Origin: Mucilaginibacter_A sp041088075
Lineage (GTDB): Bacteria > Bacteroidota > Bacteroidia > Sphingobacteriales > Sphingobacteriaceae
Reading direction: 5' to 3'
DNA length: 64,000 bases
NCBI RefSeq assembly: GCF_041088075.1
Contig: NZ_JBGCVY010000025.1
Coordinates: forward strand, 1 to 64,000
Both the position numbers and the translations under genes were made by a program. This document shows positions 1 to 9,154 of this stretch, piece by piece. Each line of letters opens with the position of its first letter. Positions within the stretch are counted from its first letter, which is position 1. Below the pieces are notes generated by a model. It saw only the letters and a list, made by a program, of their open reading frames with translations, was not told the DNA's origin and searched no databases.

Positions 1-117
1 TTATGCCTGTAAATTCTGTTTGTGTGTATTCTATCGGTACAAAAGAGACAAAAAACAATAATTGTTTGTGTTAAAAGAAGCATACAAAATAAGTTGACTA
101 AAATTTAAACATGCTCT
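1..117. repeat. MITE-like repeat, left end cut by window
   Basis: This is the right part of the ~160-bp element described at 33513-33673. The window opens inside the left copy of the motif (TTATGCCTGTAAATT). An exact TAAAAGAAGCAT is at 72-83, and the right terminal repeat AAATTTAAACATGCTCT (101-117) closes it. The rest of 1-292 shows no gene; a near-match, CTGCTTCTTTTA, is at 256-267. Confidence 0.7.
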
Positions 118-292
118 AAAGAAAACCTTAAATATGATCAGATAAAAAATTTAAACTTTTATAATCGCTCGTTGCGTTATGTAAAACTTTAGTTGAAAGA
201 AAAGTATAAATTTATTACCTACATATTTTTGCAATAACTTAACTTTCATTACGCACTGCTTCTTTTACGAAGGAAAATTAATTAAGATATGA

Positions 293-514
293 TTAAAGAT
301 CGGTAACCCTGGACCCTGCCCTTTTAAGATAATTCCTAAAATCGAGCACGATACCGGCAAAAAAGTAAAAAATAAGCGGAAAACCGACTGCCAAAAAAGA
401 AGAATAAATAAAAAAAAGCCTGATTTTGGCTATCGAAATATGAAAACGCTCGCCCAAATAAGTGCAAACACCAAAAGAATGTCTTTCAAAAAAGGTTAAA
501 ATACGTTGCAGCAT
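293..514 (-). CDS. PspC-domain small membrane protein
   Basis: A 73-residue protein resembling the PspC family. The segment HSFGVCTYLGERFHISIAKIRLFF (stated here only by its ends) has the family's 'GVC..LGE.F.I....IR..F' pattern, followed by one hydrophobic stretch at about residues 32-56. PspC proteins are small inner-membrane proteins linked to envelope stress, but many Bacteroidota copies stand alone and their job is unknown. The ATG lies 1 bp after the DUF2851 stop codon, so the two genes are probably co-transcribed. I see no other psp gene nearby. The family call is by pattern; the function is inferred. Confidence 0.7.
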   Translation of the reverse strand: MLQRILTFFERHSFGVCTYLGERFHISIAKIRLFFIYSSFLAVGFPLIFYFFAGIVLDFRNYLKRAGSRVTDL

Positions 515-515
515 A

Positions 516-1802
516 TCAGCTTGTTTTTAAAAGTTTGTTTCCAATCCCGCAGGCCAAACATCGTTTTTTACTGCAATAATGGTTATAAAGTTCGATTATT
601 GCCTGCGAATTTCCGGCTGTTTTCAGTTTTACGCCTGCTTCTATAAAATTACTGATAATAAAATTGTTTTCGCAAGGCAAATTTTCTAATAGTTGCAAGG
701 CGCGTTCGTGGTGCTTTTCTGATCGGTTTTCCTTCGCGTAAGCAAACAAAAAAACGGCAACGGTATTGATCAAAATATTTTCTGCCGAAGACTGTCCCAA
801 TTTTTTTGAACTTGATTTGGCTTCTTTTTCAAACTGGTAATGGTTCGTCCAATAGTTGGATGGATTTATGCCGGTAAAAACAGCATTGATACTTTCCGGG
901 TTTTCTGCCTTTAAAATCTCAGCCAGAAAACGGTTTTGTTTGTGCATCAAAACTGCAAACTGCGCCAATCGGATGGTTGGAAAATTTGGCGGGCGCAACC
1001 GCAAAAACTTCCACAAATGTTTTTCAATCGGCTTTAAACTGTATTTCTGTTGCAAAAACTGATACTCTTTTTGCAGGGACAAAACGTACAAATCCTCAGA
1101 AGAGTCATTCAGAAAACCGGCCTGGCCAAAAATCAAAGCTTCGGTCTGCAATAAATTGTGCGTGTGTTTGGCGAGAATGTTTAAAGGCAAAGCTTTGGCC
1201 AGCAGCTCAAAAGGCAAGGCATTTACTTTAAAGCCGAAATTTGAAGCGAGGGTTTGATAAAAAGCTTCTTCCCAATTGCCTTTTAACAAAGCTGTTTTTT
1301 GCAGAATTTGGGTTGATTTTTCTTCCAGGCGTTCAATCAACATCCGGTCTAACCAGTTTTGGATGGTAAATTCATCTACGTGATGAATAATTTTTTCGCA
1401 GGGAAAGGCAGCTTGTTCGGCATAAAGCAGGTTTTGATACCTTAATAACAGGGAATCCTCAATCCTATCTTCCAAAACCAAAACCGGCATTTTTAAACCC
1501 TGCTCATTCAGAATCTCTACGTCGTTTTTGTAAACCACGTGCAAGATCACGTTGTTGTACGAAGCATCTTTGCTGTGTTCGTGGCGCATCCAATCCGAAG
1601 CGCGGATGTGAATTTCTACATTTCCGGCCCAAAGCGTTTCGCCAATACGGATTTTTGCGTTTTGAAAATCAGGGCCGGCATGATGGTGTTGCAAACCGGG
1701 CGAAATAATTTGGACGGAAAAACCATCCGAAGTACATAAATCCTGTTGGTTGTACAAACGGAATTTCCAGATGTAATGGAGCAGGTCTTCTGCAAAAATC
1801 AT
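516..1802 (-). CDS. DUF2851 family protein
   Basis: A 428-residue protein recognised as DUF2851 from its N-terminal block. It has a GxQHHHAGPDF motif, then AGNVEIHIRASDW and SYNNVILHVVY at about residues 35-90, with conserved His/Asp residues that look nuclease- or metal-site-like. The C-terminus carries a CxxxxCLxCG cluster (last ~20 residues), typical of the family. Its biochemical role is unknown. It is the first gene of a probable two-gene unit with the PspC-like protein. The ATG at 1802 follows a 111-bp spacer containing an exact copy of the dispersed motif at 1888-1899. Confidence 0.85.
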   Translation of the reverse strand: MIFAEDLLHYIWKFRLYNQQDLCTSDGFSVQIISPGLQHHHAGPDFQNAKIRIGETLWAGNVEIHIRASDWMRHEHSKDASYNNVILHVVYKNDVEILNEQGLKMPVLVLEDRIEDSLLLRYQNLLYAEQAAFPCEKIIHHVDEFTIQNWLDRMLIERLEEKSTQILQKTALLKGNWEEAFYQTLASNFGFKVNALPFELLAKALPLNILAKHTHNLLQTEALIFGQAGFLNDSSEDLYVLSLQKEYQFLQQKYSLKPIEKHLWKFLRLRPPNFPTIRLAQFAVLMHKQNRFLAEILKAENPESINAVFTGINPSNYWTNHYQFEKEAKSSSKKLGQSSAENILINTVAVFLFAYAKENRSEKHHERALQLLENLPCENNFIISNFIEAGVKLKTAGNSQAIIELYNHYCSKKRCLACGIGNKLLKTS

Positions 1803-1887
1803 TTAAAGCAATTTTAATATTGCTTTAAAGATAGGAAAATTAGTTAATAGTTAATGGTTAATACATAATGGCTGATAGCTATTAGCC

Positions 1888-1899
1888 ATGCTTCTTTTA
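1888..1899 (-). repeat. Dispersed 12-bp motif, exact copy
   Basis: ATGCTTCTTTTA on the plus strand (TAAAAGAAGCAT on minus), between DUF2851 and DUF47. Just before it, degenerate 'TTAGTTAATAGTTAATGG' and 'GCTGATAGCTATTAGCC' repeats form weak hairpins. Confidence 0.9.
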
Positions 1900-1913
1900 C
1901 CGACATAAAACCA

Positions 1914-2561
1914 TCAACCATTTTTAATCATAATAGACTCCACCACTTTCACCACATCTTTGCACATATCGGTTGCGGTTTCCAGTCCCAGCAAAACTTC
2001 CTGGTATTTAATTACTTTAATCGGGTCTTTTTCGTTGTCAAAAAGATCGGCTACGGCTTTGTTGTAAACGTGGTCGGCTTTGGTTTCGATGGCGTAAATC
2101 GAATTGCAGTAAGTGGTTATTTTGTCCACATGTTCGATGTCTTTCAGGGAATCAATCAGCGCGCGCAGTTCGATGGCTGCTTGTAAAATCAAATCGGCCA
2201 GCAGTTTCATGGGCGAAGTAAACTCCTTTAAATCGTACAAAAACATTCGGTTGGCCGATTCGTGGATATAATCCGCCACGTCATCAATAGAAGAAGTTAG
2301 CGCGTGGATATCTTCGCGGTCAAACGGTGTGATAAAGTTTTTGCCCAGTTCGATGTTGATGTGGTGCGTAACATCGTCGCCAATGTTTTCCAGCCGGTCT
2401 ATCTTGTGGTAAAGGTCTTTGGTGTTGATGAAAGGCGTTTCAAACAGGGCTGTTTTTAGCAGTTCTGCCATCGCCACCACGTTTTCGGCAGCATGATCAA
2501 ACAAAGGGAAAAAAAGCTTTTTACCTTTTGGCGTAAAGTATTCTACAATCGTGCTAAACAT
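1914..2561 (-). CDS. DUF47 / PhoU-like protein
   Basis: A 215-residue all-helical protein of the DUF47 (PhoU_div) family. Diagnostic patterns are the N-terminal FFPLFDHAAENV, then the metal-binding-type DRLENIGDDVTH and DREDIHALTSSIDDVADYI, as in PhoU helical bundles. DUF47 genes normally sit beside a Pit-type phosphate transporter and are thought to regulate it. Here neither neighbour is one: DUF2851 is downstream and a divergent efflux operon upstream. The ATG at 2561 has a 277-bp upstream spacer shared with the divergent TolC gene. Family confident; phosphate link inferred from family. Confidence 0.88.
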   Translation of the reverse strand: MFSTIVEYFTPKGKKLFFPLFDHAAENVVAMAELLKTALFETPFINTKDLYHKIDRLENIGDDVTHHINIELGKNFITPFDREDIHALTSSIDDVADYIHESANRMFLYDLKEFTSPMKLLADLILQAAIELRALIDSLKDIEHVDKITTYCNSIYAIETKADHVYNKAVADLFDNEKDPIKVIKYQEVLLGLETATDMCKDVVKVVESIMIKNG

Positions 2562-2650
2562 AGGTCTCGGATTTTACATTAAAGGTAAACGCTGCTATGT
2601 TAACAAATTGTTAAGGATTTTGAATTGTGGAAAAATAAAGAATAAATTTG

Positions 2651-2673
2651 ATACTGTTTTTACCGGCATAAAA
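2651..2673. repeat. AC-type motif with AT-rich box
   Basis: ATACTGTTTTTA (2651-2662) followed by CCGGCATAAAATTGG. This is the sister version of the dispersed motif and keeps the same second AT-rich box as the GAAGCAT type. Confidence 0.75.
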
Positions 2674-2741
2674 TTGGTCTCGATGCGCAATCCCTGCCTT
2701 CATCAATAAAGTTGTTACAAACCGCTTTAACGCGCAAAAGC

Positions 2742-2749
2742 TATATTTG
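2742..2749 (+). promoter_or_regulatory. Putative -7 box of the efflux operon
   Basis: TATATTTG matches the Bacteroidota -7 consensus TAnnTTTG, about 90 bp before the TolC-family ATG. No clear -33 TTTG is visible at the usual spacing, so this is a prediction only. Confidence 0.45.
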
Positions 2750-2838
2750 CAGGCATCAGAAAGCAAACTGGCGGTACAATTTTTATCCTTATTGTTGAAG
2801 TTTTTTTGTACGGCCGAATTTTATCATCATAGCTATTC

Positions 2839-4242
2839 ATGTTCTACCGGACTGTTTTTCGCCAGGGTTTATGCCTGATGTTTTTTCTAAGCACCTGCCC
2901 TGCTGTTTTTGCACAGCAAAAAGTATTGACCTTAAAAGAAGCTGTACAAAACGCGCTGCAAAATTATGGCACCATCAAAGCAAAAGCCAATTACGTGCAG
3001 GCATCAGCGGCAACTTATAAAGCCACCAAGCGCGAATATCTGCCCAATGTAACGCTATCGGGGCAGAACGATTTTGGAACCGTCAATTCGCAGTACGGCC
3101 CGTCTTATGGCCTCGGCGGCCTAGGCGTTGCCTCTACCGGGCCGATTTTATCAGGCCAAAACTGGAACGCTGCTTTTGGCGGCTTATACCTGACCAATGT
3201 AAACTGGGATTTCTTTTCCTTCGGCAAATCAAAAGAAAGGATAAAAGTAGCGGCCAGGCAAGTAAACTTAGACCAAAGCGATTTGGTGCAGGAACAGTTT
3301 CAGCACGAAATCCGGGTTTCTGCCGCTTACCTCAATTTGCTGGCTTCGCAACAGTTGAGCCGCTCGCAGGAAAAAAACCTGCAACGCGCGCTTGCTTTGC
3401 GCAATGTTATCGTTGCCCGCGTCAAAAGTGGTCTGAACCCCGGCGTTGATTCTTCTTTGGCCAATGCCGAAGTTTCGAGCGCTCAAATTGCTTTAACCAA
3501 CGCGCAGGATGTGGTGCAGCAGCAAGGCAACCAGTTGTCGCAATATTTGGCCATTGCGCCTGTAGATTTTGTTTTGGACAGTGCTTTTGTCAACCAAATC
3601 CCCAAAACGCTGGATACCACAACCGCTTTAAACATCGAAAACCATCCAACGTTGCGTTATTTTCAAAACCGGGTTATGATCAGTTCGGAACGGGAGAAAT
3701 ACTTGCACACGTTTAATTATCCAACTTTTACTTTGTTCAGCGTTTTCCAGAGCCGGGCTTCGGGTTTCAGCAACTACAGCCTCAGCCAAACCATTTATAC
3801 CCAGAATTATTTTGATGGCGTAAACCCCACGCGTTCTAATTACCTGGTTGGTATCGGCGTAACCTGGAACCTTACCCAAATTTTACGCATCCATGAGCAG
3901 GTGAAAGCGCAAAGGTTTACTTCGGAAGGTTTGAAGGACGAATACCAGCAGGCAAACCAGCAATTAAGCAGCCAGTTGATTCTGTCGAAAACACGTATCC
4001 AAAACGCTTTAAAAAATTACCGGGAAGCGCCGGTTGGTTTAAAAGCAGCATCGGATGCTTATCTGCAAAAAACGGTTTTGTACAGAAACGGGCTGGCGAA
4101 TATAGTAGATGTAACCCAGGCTTTGTACACCTTGAACCGTGCCGAAACCGACCGCGACATTGCCAACAACAATGTTTGGCAGACTTTGCTTTATAAAGCT
4201 GCGGCGAGCGGTGATTTCGGAATTTTTTTTAATGAATTTTAG
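2839..4242 (+). CDS. TolC-family outer-membrane efflux protein
   Basis: A 467-residue protein with a signal peptide (about residues 1-25, ending ...CPAVFAQQ) and two related helical/strand halves typical of outer-membrane efflux proteins. Family signatures are LTLKEAVQNALQN after the signal and a C-terminal half ending in 'YRNGLANIVDVTQALYTL'. It should form the trimeric outer-membrane duct for the RND pump encoded 44 bp downstream. The order (outer-membrane gene first, fusion protein last) is less common than the reverse. The spacer to the pump holds a TAAAAGAAGTAT copy at 4259-4270. The substrate cannot be read from sequence. Confidence 0.93.
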   Translation: MFYRTVFRQGLCLMFFLSTCPAVFAQQKVLTLKEAVQNALQNYGTIKAKANYVQASAATYKATKREYLPNVTLSGQNDFGTVNSQYGPSYGLGGLGVASTGPILSGQNWNAAFGGLYLTNVNWDFFSFGKSKERIKVAARQVNLDQSDLVQEQFQHEIRVSAAYLNLLASQQLSRSQEKNLQRALALRNVIVARVKSGLNPGVDSSLANAEVSSAQIALTNAQDVVQQQGNQLSQYLAIAPVDFVLDSAFVNQIPKTLDTTTALNIENHPTLRYFQNRVMISSEREKYLHTFNYPTFTLFSVFQSRASGFSNYSLSQTIYTQNYFDGVNPTRSNYLVGIGVTWNLTQILRIHEQVKAQRFTSEGLKDEYQQANQQLSSQLILSKTRIQNALKNYREAPVGLKAASDAYLQKTVLYRNGLANIVDVTQALYTLNRAETDRDIANNNVWQTLLYKAAASGDFGIFFNEF

Positions 4243-4258
4243 ACTGATTTTATACCGA

Positions 4259-4270
4259 TAAAAGAAGTAT
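4259..4270 (+). repeat. Dispersed motif, GTAT variant
   Basis: TAAAAGAAGTAT, preceded by TTTTATACCGA as in the extended motif, in the 44-bp gap between the outer-membrane protein and the RND pump. Confidence 0.8.
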
Positions 4271-4286
4271 ATCGAACGCGAGCAAT

Positions 4287-7200
4287 ATGGGGTTAATAAA
4301 AAGTGCACTCAGAAAACCGATCACGATTTTAGTTATTGTGGCCGGTGTTTTCTTTTTTGGGCTGAATGCCATCCGCAATATCAAGATTGATATTTTCCCG
4401 GATTTGAACTTGCCGGTCATCTACGTTTCGCACCCTTACGGCGGCTATTCGCCATCGCAAATGGAAGCTTATTTTGGCAAGCAGTACGTTAACCTGATGC
4501 TTTATGTAGCAGGTGTTAAAAGTATAGAAACCAGGAACATTCAAGGTTTAACTTTAATGAAGTTAACGTTTTATGAAGGGACCAATATGGCGCAGGCTGC
4601 TGCCGAAGTAACTGCGTTTGCCAACCGGGCACAAGCTATTTTTCCGCCTGGCTCGCAGCCGCCTTTTATCTTGCGTTTTGATGCTTCAACATTGCCTGTT
4701 GGCGAGTTGGTTTTACGAAGCCCGACAAGAAGCAACAATGAATTGCAAGATATGGCAAACGTTTATATCCGTGCCGCTTTTACCTCTATCCCCGGTTTGG
4801 TTGCGCCTGCCCCTTTTGGCGGAAACGTACGGACAGTGGTCATCAAAGTGGACCCGGAACTGCTGCGTTCTCATAATCTGACACCCGATCAAATTGTTAC
4901 AGCCCTTCGCAACAACAACCAAACCTCGCCTGCGGGAAACGTGCGGGTTGGAGATATCAATTATTTTACACCTGCAAACACCAGCATCAAAACAGTAAAA
5001 GATTTTGAAAACATCCCAATTTATAAAGGTACTGTGCAAAACGTTTTTTTGCGGGACGTTGCTTCTGTTGAAGATGCTGCCGATATCACCAGCAGTTATG
5101 CCTTGGTAAACGGTAAAAGATCGGTTTACATTGCAGTTACCAAATCGGCCGATGCTTCTACCTGGGAAGTGGTGCAAAACCTAAAAAAAGCTTTGCCGCG
5201 CTTACAAAGTTTATTACCGGACGATGTAAAGCTGAGTTACGAGTTTGACCAATCGGTTTACGTAATCAATGCCGTAAAAAGTTTGGTAACCGAAGGTGCG
5301 ATTGGCGCCGTTTTAACCGGATTAATGGTATTGCTGTTTCTCGGCGATCGCCGCGCAGCGTTGATCGTGATCTTTACCATCCCGATTTCTTTGATCTCAG
5401 GTGTGCTGTTTTTGTACCTGTTCCATCAAACCATCAACATCATGACCTTGAGCGGTTTGTCTTTGGCAATCGGGATTTTGGTGGATGAATCTACCGTAAC
5501 CATCGAAAATATCCACCAGCATTTGGATATGGGCAAACCGAAAAGCCTGGCCATTTGGGATGCCTGTAAGGAGATTGCTTTTCCAAAATTGCTGATCCTG
5601 TTTTGCATCCTCGCAGTTTTTGCCCCGGCCATTACGATGAAAGGCATTCCGGGAGCCTTGTTTTTGCCGCTGGCATTGGCCATTGGTTTCTCCATGATCA
5701 CTTCGTATTTGCTTGCCCAAACTTTCGTGCCGATCCTAGCCAATTGGATGATGAAAGGCCACGAGATTGATAAACACGAAAAAGATTACAAAGCAACCGG
5801 CGAAGGCGACACCTGGGATCAGAAAAAAATGCTGCTAAAAGAAGCATCGGCAGACCCGAAAAACCAAACCACTAAATTCGATAAGTTCCGCTCCCGCTAC
5901 CTGCGTTTGATGAACCGGCTTTTTAATAACCGCCGCATTGTGGTTTCGGCTTACGCGATTTTGGCAATTGGCATCACTGCAATTTTATTATCTACCATTG
6001 GAAGAGATGTTTTGCCAAAAGTGAACAGCGGGCAATTTCAGGTGCGGTTAAGGGCGCCAGACGGAACCCGGATCGAGCGTACGGAAGTAGATGTGGTAAA
6101 AACACTAAAGGTGCTGAACGACATGGTTGGCGCAAAGAACGTGGCCATTACTTCGGCCTTTGTTGGCCAGCACCCGGGGGCATATTCTACCAGCCCAATC
6201 TATTTGTTTATGGCAGGCCCGCAGGAAGCCGTCTTGCAGGTGAATTTAAGCGAAGATTACAAAACGAACCTGGACGACCTGAAAGAAAGGTTCCGGCAAA
6301 AAATAAAAGCGGCAATGCCGGATGTAAAGTTGTCTTTCGAGCCGATAGAACTGACGGACAAAATTTTAAGCCAGGGGTCGCCCACCCCAATTGAAGTGCG
6401 GGTGATGGGGAAAAACAAAAAGCAGAACGAAGAATACGCTTTAAAAATCCAGGATAAACTGCAAAAGATCAGTTATTTAAGAGACGTGCAGTTGGGGCAG
6501 TCCGTCAAATACCCTACCATCGGAATCAATATTGACCGGATACGTGCCGCACAGTTAGGTCTGGATGTTTCTGATATTTCCCGTTCTTTAATCGCTTCCA
6601 CTTCGTCGTCCCGCTTTACCGAAAAAAACATTTGGCTTGACGAAAAAGCCGGGCAAACATATAGCGTTCAGGTGGAAGTCCCTGAATACAAGATGGCCAG
6701 CTTGAACGATATACGCGAAATATCCTTGCTAAACAACCAGCCGCGGCCAAACCTGGGCGATGTTGCAGACTTAAAACAAGGCACAACTTACGGCGAAAAC
6801 GACAACGTTGGTGCTTTGCCCATGCTTTCGGTTACGGCCAATTTAAACCACATGGATTTGGGCACAGCAACAGACGACGTACAAAAAGCAGTTAAATCTT
6901 TAGGAAAACTGCCAAAAGGTTTAACTATAGAAACCAAAGGGTTAAGCCAGGTTTTAACAGAAACTTTAGACAGCTTGCAATCCGGGTTGATTGTGGCCAT
7001 TGTGGTGATCTTTTTGATGCTGGCGGCAAATTTTCAATCTTTTAAAGTTTCGCTGGTGGTGCTGTCCACTGTTCCGGCCGTGTTGATGGGTTCGATACTG
7101 ATGTTACTTTTAACCGGCTCTACACTCAACCTGCAATCATATATGGGCATGATCATGTCAGTCGGTGTGTCTGTTTCCAATGCCGTATTGATGGTTACTA

Positions 7201-7544
7201 ATGCAGAGCACTTACGGATGCACAATGGCGACGCATTAGAATCTGCAAAAGAAGCGGCAGCTTTAAGGTTACGCCCGATCTTGATGACCAGTTTGGCCAT
7301 GATTGTTGGGATGATTCCGATGGCATCCGGTTTGGGCGAAGGCGGCGACCAGGCATCGCCGCTTGCGCGTGCCGTAATCGGCGGTTTGATTGCTTCTACT
7401 TTTGCAGCTTTATTGATTTTGCCGCTTGCTTTTGCCTGGTTGCAAGGTAATGCCACCACAGATTCGGTTTCTTTAGATCCGGAAGATAAAGAAAGTAAAC
7501 ACTATATCCCATCGCTTTATGAAAACGCAGTTGAACAAGAATAA
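4287..7544 (+). CDS. RND efflux pump, permease subunit
   Basis: A 1085-residue RND transporter of the AcrB/CusA superfamily: TM1 near residues 12-32, periplasmic loop, TM2-6 at about 330-480, a repeat of this layout from about 550, and TM8-12 at about 900-1055. The TM4 proton-relay segment reads LAIGILVDES (about 391-401), with Asp-Glu where AcrB has Asp-Asp. In TM10 the AcrB Lys position appears to be Ser (GVSVSNAVL). Both changes occur in other RND subfamilies, so the pump need not be dead. An exact TAAAAGAAGCAT (5836-5847) encodes LLKEAS in the cytoplasmic linker between the halves. The 3' end overlaps the fusion-protein gene by 26 bp. Confidence 0.95.
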   Translation: MGLIKSALRKPITILVIVAGVFFFGLNAIRNIKIDIFPDLNLPVIYVSHPYGGYSPSQMEAYFGKQYVNLMLYVAGVKSIETRNIQGLTLMKLTFYEGTNMAQAAAEVTAFANRAQAIFPPGSQPPFILRFDASTLPVGELVLRSPTRSNNELQDMANVYIRAAFTSIPGLVAPAPFGGNVRTVVIKVDPELLRSHNLTPDQIVTALRNNNQTSPAGNVRVGDINYFTPANTSIKTVKDFENIPIYKGTVQNVFLRDVASVEDAADITSSYALVNGKRSVYIAVTKSADASTWEVVQNLKKALPRLQSLLPDDVKLSYEFDQSVYVINAVKSLVTEGAIGAVLTGLMVLLFLGDRRAALIVIFTIPISLISGVLFLYLFHQTINIMTLSGLSLAIGILVDESTVTIENIHQHLDMGKPKSLAIWDACKEIAFPKLLILFCILAVFAPAITMKGIPGALFLPLALAIGFSMITSYLLAQTFVPILANWMMKGHEIDKHEKDYKATGEGDTWDQKKMLLKEASADPKNQTTKFDKFRSRYLRLMNRLFNNRRIVVSAYAILAIGITAILLSTIGRDVLPKVNSGQFQVRLRAPDGTRIERTEVDVVKTLKVLNDMVGAKNVAITSAFVGQHPGAYSTSPIYLFMAGPQEAVLQVNLSEDYKTNLDDLKERFRQKIKAAMPDVKLSFEPIELTDKILSQGSPTPIEVRVMGKNKKQNEEYALKIQDKLQKISYLRDVQLGQSVKYPTIGINIDRIRAAQLGLDVSDISRSLIASTSSSRFTEKNIWLDEKAGQTYSVQVEVPEYKMASLNDIREISLLNNQPRPNLGDVADLKQGTTYGENDNVGALPMLSVTANLNHMDLGTATDDVQKAVKSLGKLPKGLTIETKGLSQVLTETLDSLQSGLIVAIVVIFLMLAANFQSFKVSLVVLSTVPAVLMGSILMLLLTGSTLNLQSYMGMIMSVGVSVSNAVLMVTNAEHLRMHNGDALESAKEAAALRLRPILMTSLAMIVGMIPMASGLGEGGDQASPLARAVIGGLIASTFAALLILPLAFAWLQGNATTDSVSLDPEDKESKHYIPSLYENAVEQE

Positions 7545-8655
7545 CCTGTTAAAAACAGTATTGCTGATTGGATCAATCGGTTTTGCAGGATTGATAAGTT
7601 CTTGTCATACAAAAGATAACAATGCTTTACAAGAAGAAACAGATCAGCAAGAAAACACCAAACCTGCTCCTTTAGAAACCTTTTCTTTAAAAAAAGGAAA
7701 GCTTTCTACCACGCTCGAAATCCCGGGAGAACTAACGCCCTACCAGCAGGTAGATTTATATGCCAAAGAAAGCAGTTTTGTAAAAAAGGTTTATGTAGAT
7801 GTGGGTTCCGAAGTAAAAAAAGGCCAGCTTTTGGTAAGCATGGAAGCACCGGAAATCAACTCGAACCTGGCTGCGGCACAATCCAAACTGCAATCGCAGG
7901 AAGCCATTTATACGGCCAGTAACTCAAATTATAACCGTTTGATTGAAACGGCAAAAACGCCGGGAACCATCTCTAAAAACGATATTGACCAGGCGGCCGC
8001 ACGCAAAAACTCCGATAAAGCAGAACTGAATGCGGCAAAATCGGCCTATCAATCCATTGCCGCTACCCGCGCTTATTTGGATATCCGTGCCCCTTTTAAT
8101 GGCGTGGTGAGTGCACGTAACATTAACCCCGGTGCTTATGTCGGTCCTTCGGGCAAAGGTTCGGATGTGCCATTGTTTGTTTTACAAGAGCAAAAGCGTT
8201 TAAGGCTTGTGGTTTCGGTGCCCGAACTGTACACTGGTTTTTTAAAGATGAACGATGAAGTAAGCTTTAGCGTAAAAGCATTGCCCAGCCAAATATTTAA
8301 GGCCAAAGTAAAACGTTTGGCTGGTGCGTTGGATGAGCGGCTGCGTTCGGAAAGGCTGGAAATGGACGTTTACAACGACCGAAAAAAACTGTTGCCGGGC
8401 ATGTACGCCGAAGTAAACCTTCCGCTTCCGGCTTCCGACAGTACTTTTTTGATCCCTAAAACAGCATTGGTAACTTCTACCGAAAAAGTTTTTGTGGTTC
8501 GGGTGATCAACAACAAAGCACAATGGGTTGACGTAAAAAAAGGCCGCGAAGGCGGAAACCAGGTTGAAGTTTACGGAAAACTGAACGAAGGCGACCAATT
8601 GGTAAAAACGGCGACGGATGAAATACGCAACGGGTCAACCATCCAGACAAAATAA
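7519..8655 (+). CDS. RND efflux membrane-fusion lipoprotein
   Basis: A 378-residue HlyD/AcrA-type adaptor. The N-terminus is a lipoprotein signal with lipobox LISSC (Cys29), so it is probably anchored in the inner membrane by lipid. A biotinyl/lipoyl-like segment (QVDLYAKESSFVKKVYVDVG), a helical hairpin (about 110-180) and a beta-barrel/membrane-proximal part follow. It bridges the RND pump and TolC-type duct. It overlaps the pump gene, so translation is likely coupled. An AC-type motif copy TAAAAACAGTAT (7550-7561) lies in the signal-peptide codons. Confidence 0.93.
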   Translation: MKTQLNKNNLLKTVLLIGSIGFAGLISSCHTKDNNALQEETDQQENTKPAPLETFSLKKGKLSTTLEIPGELTPYQQVDLYAKESSFVKKVYVDVGSEVKKGQLLVSMEAPEINSNLAAAQSKLQSQEAIYTASNSNYNRLIETAKTPGTISKNDIDQAAARKNSDKAELNAAKSAYQSIAATRAYLDIRAPFNGVVSARNINPGAYVGPSGKGSDVPLFVLQEQKRLRLVVSVPELYTGFLKMNDEVSFSVKALPSQIFKAKVKRLAGALDERLRSERLEMDVYNDRKKLLPGMYAEVNLPLPASDSTFLIPKTALVTSTEKVFVVRVINNKAQWVDVKKGREGGNQVEVYGKLNEGDQLVKTATDEIRNGSTIQTK

Positions 8656-8766
8656 TTTTACAAACCCATTGTTTTTAATGGTGATGATAAAATTCATTTT
8701 TACCGTTGACCGGAAACGATAATTTTATAATTTTGTGCTTCTCTTATGGCACTAAATTTTAGGTGG

Positions 8767-8778
8767 TAAAAGAAGCAT
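8767..8778 (+). repeat. Dispersed 12-bp motif, exact copy
   Basis: TAAAAGAAGCAT 8 bp upstream of the tRNA gene. A degraded partner, GTGCTTCTCTTA, is at 8737-8748, so the two may be an inverted pair. Confidence 0.85.
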
Positions 8779-8786
8779 CAAAAAAT

Positions 8787-8860
8787 GCACCCATAGCTCA
8801 GCTGGATAGAGCAACGGTTTTCTAAACCGTCGGTCTCAGGTTCGAATCCTGATGGGTGTA
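8787..8860 (+). tRNA. tRNA-Arg (anticodon TCT)
   Basis: A 74-base cloverleaf is visible. The acceptor GCACCCA pairs with TGGGTGT (one G-T closing pair). The D arm is GCTC..GAGC, and the anticodon stem ACGGT/ACCGT encloses TTTCTAA, giving anticodon TCT for AGA codons. The T arm is TCAGG-TTCGAAT-CCTGA and the discriminator is A. CCA is not encoded. No neighbouring tRNA and no integrated element at its 3' end. Confidence 0.96.
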
Positions 8861-8953
8861 CAAACTCTCTTTACAACTTGTGGAGAGGGTTTTCTGCTTT
8901 AAAACTATTTCTAACCCACTTAACTTTTATTGCAATATTTGTTATACTTGTAT

Positions 8954-9154
8954 ATGCAAGTAAGAAAAATTGCGCTTGTTGTCAGAAAAGTGATGCTAAA
9001 AGAAGCAAACGATGAGGAACGTGATCTTCAATATTGGTTAAATAAACCTGTTAAAGAGCGTGCTGCCGCTGTAACTTATCTGATAGCTCAATCCTTAGCT
9101 AAAGGACAAAGAATGGATAAAACAGTGGTTGTAAAGAAAAACCTGAAATCATGA
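8954..9154 (+). CDS. Small orphan protein, possible nucleotidyltransferase partner
   Basis: A 66-residue protein from ATG 8954 (an in-frame TTG at 8930 is less likely). The segment DLQYWLNKPVKERAAAVTYL resembles the 'YWLSKTPEERL' small proteins that usually precede a nucleotidyltransferase (AbiEii/MNT-like) gene. The stop codon overlaps an ATG (ATGA), the usual sign of coupling, but that downstream frame ends after seven codons (MTLQIER-stop). The partner therefore seems deleted. A near-motif TAAAAGAAGCAA is at 8997-9008. Family assignment is tentative; the expression and function of the remaining gene are uncertain. Confidence 0.5.
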   Translation: MQVRKIALVVRKVMLKEANDEERDLQYWLNKPVKERAAAVTYLIAQSLAKGQRMDKTVVVKKNLKS

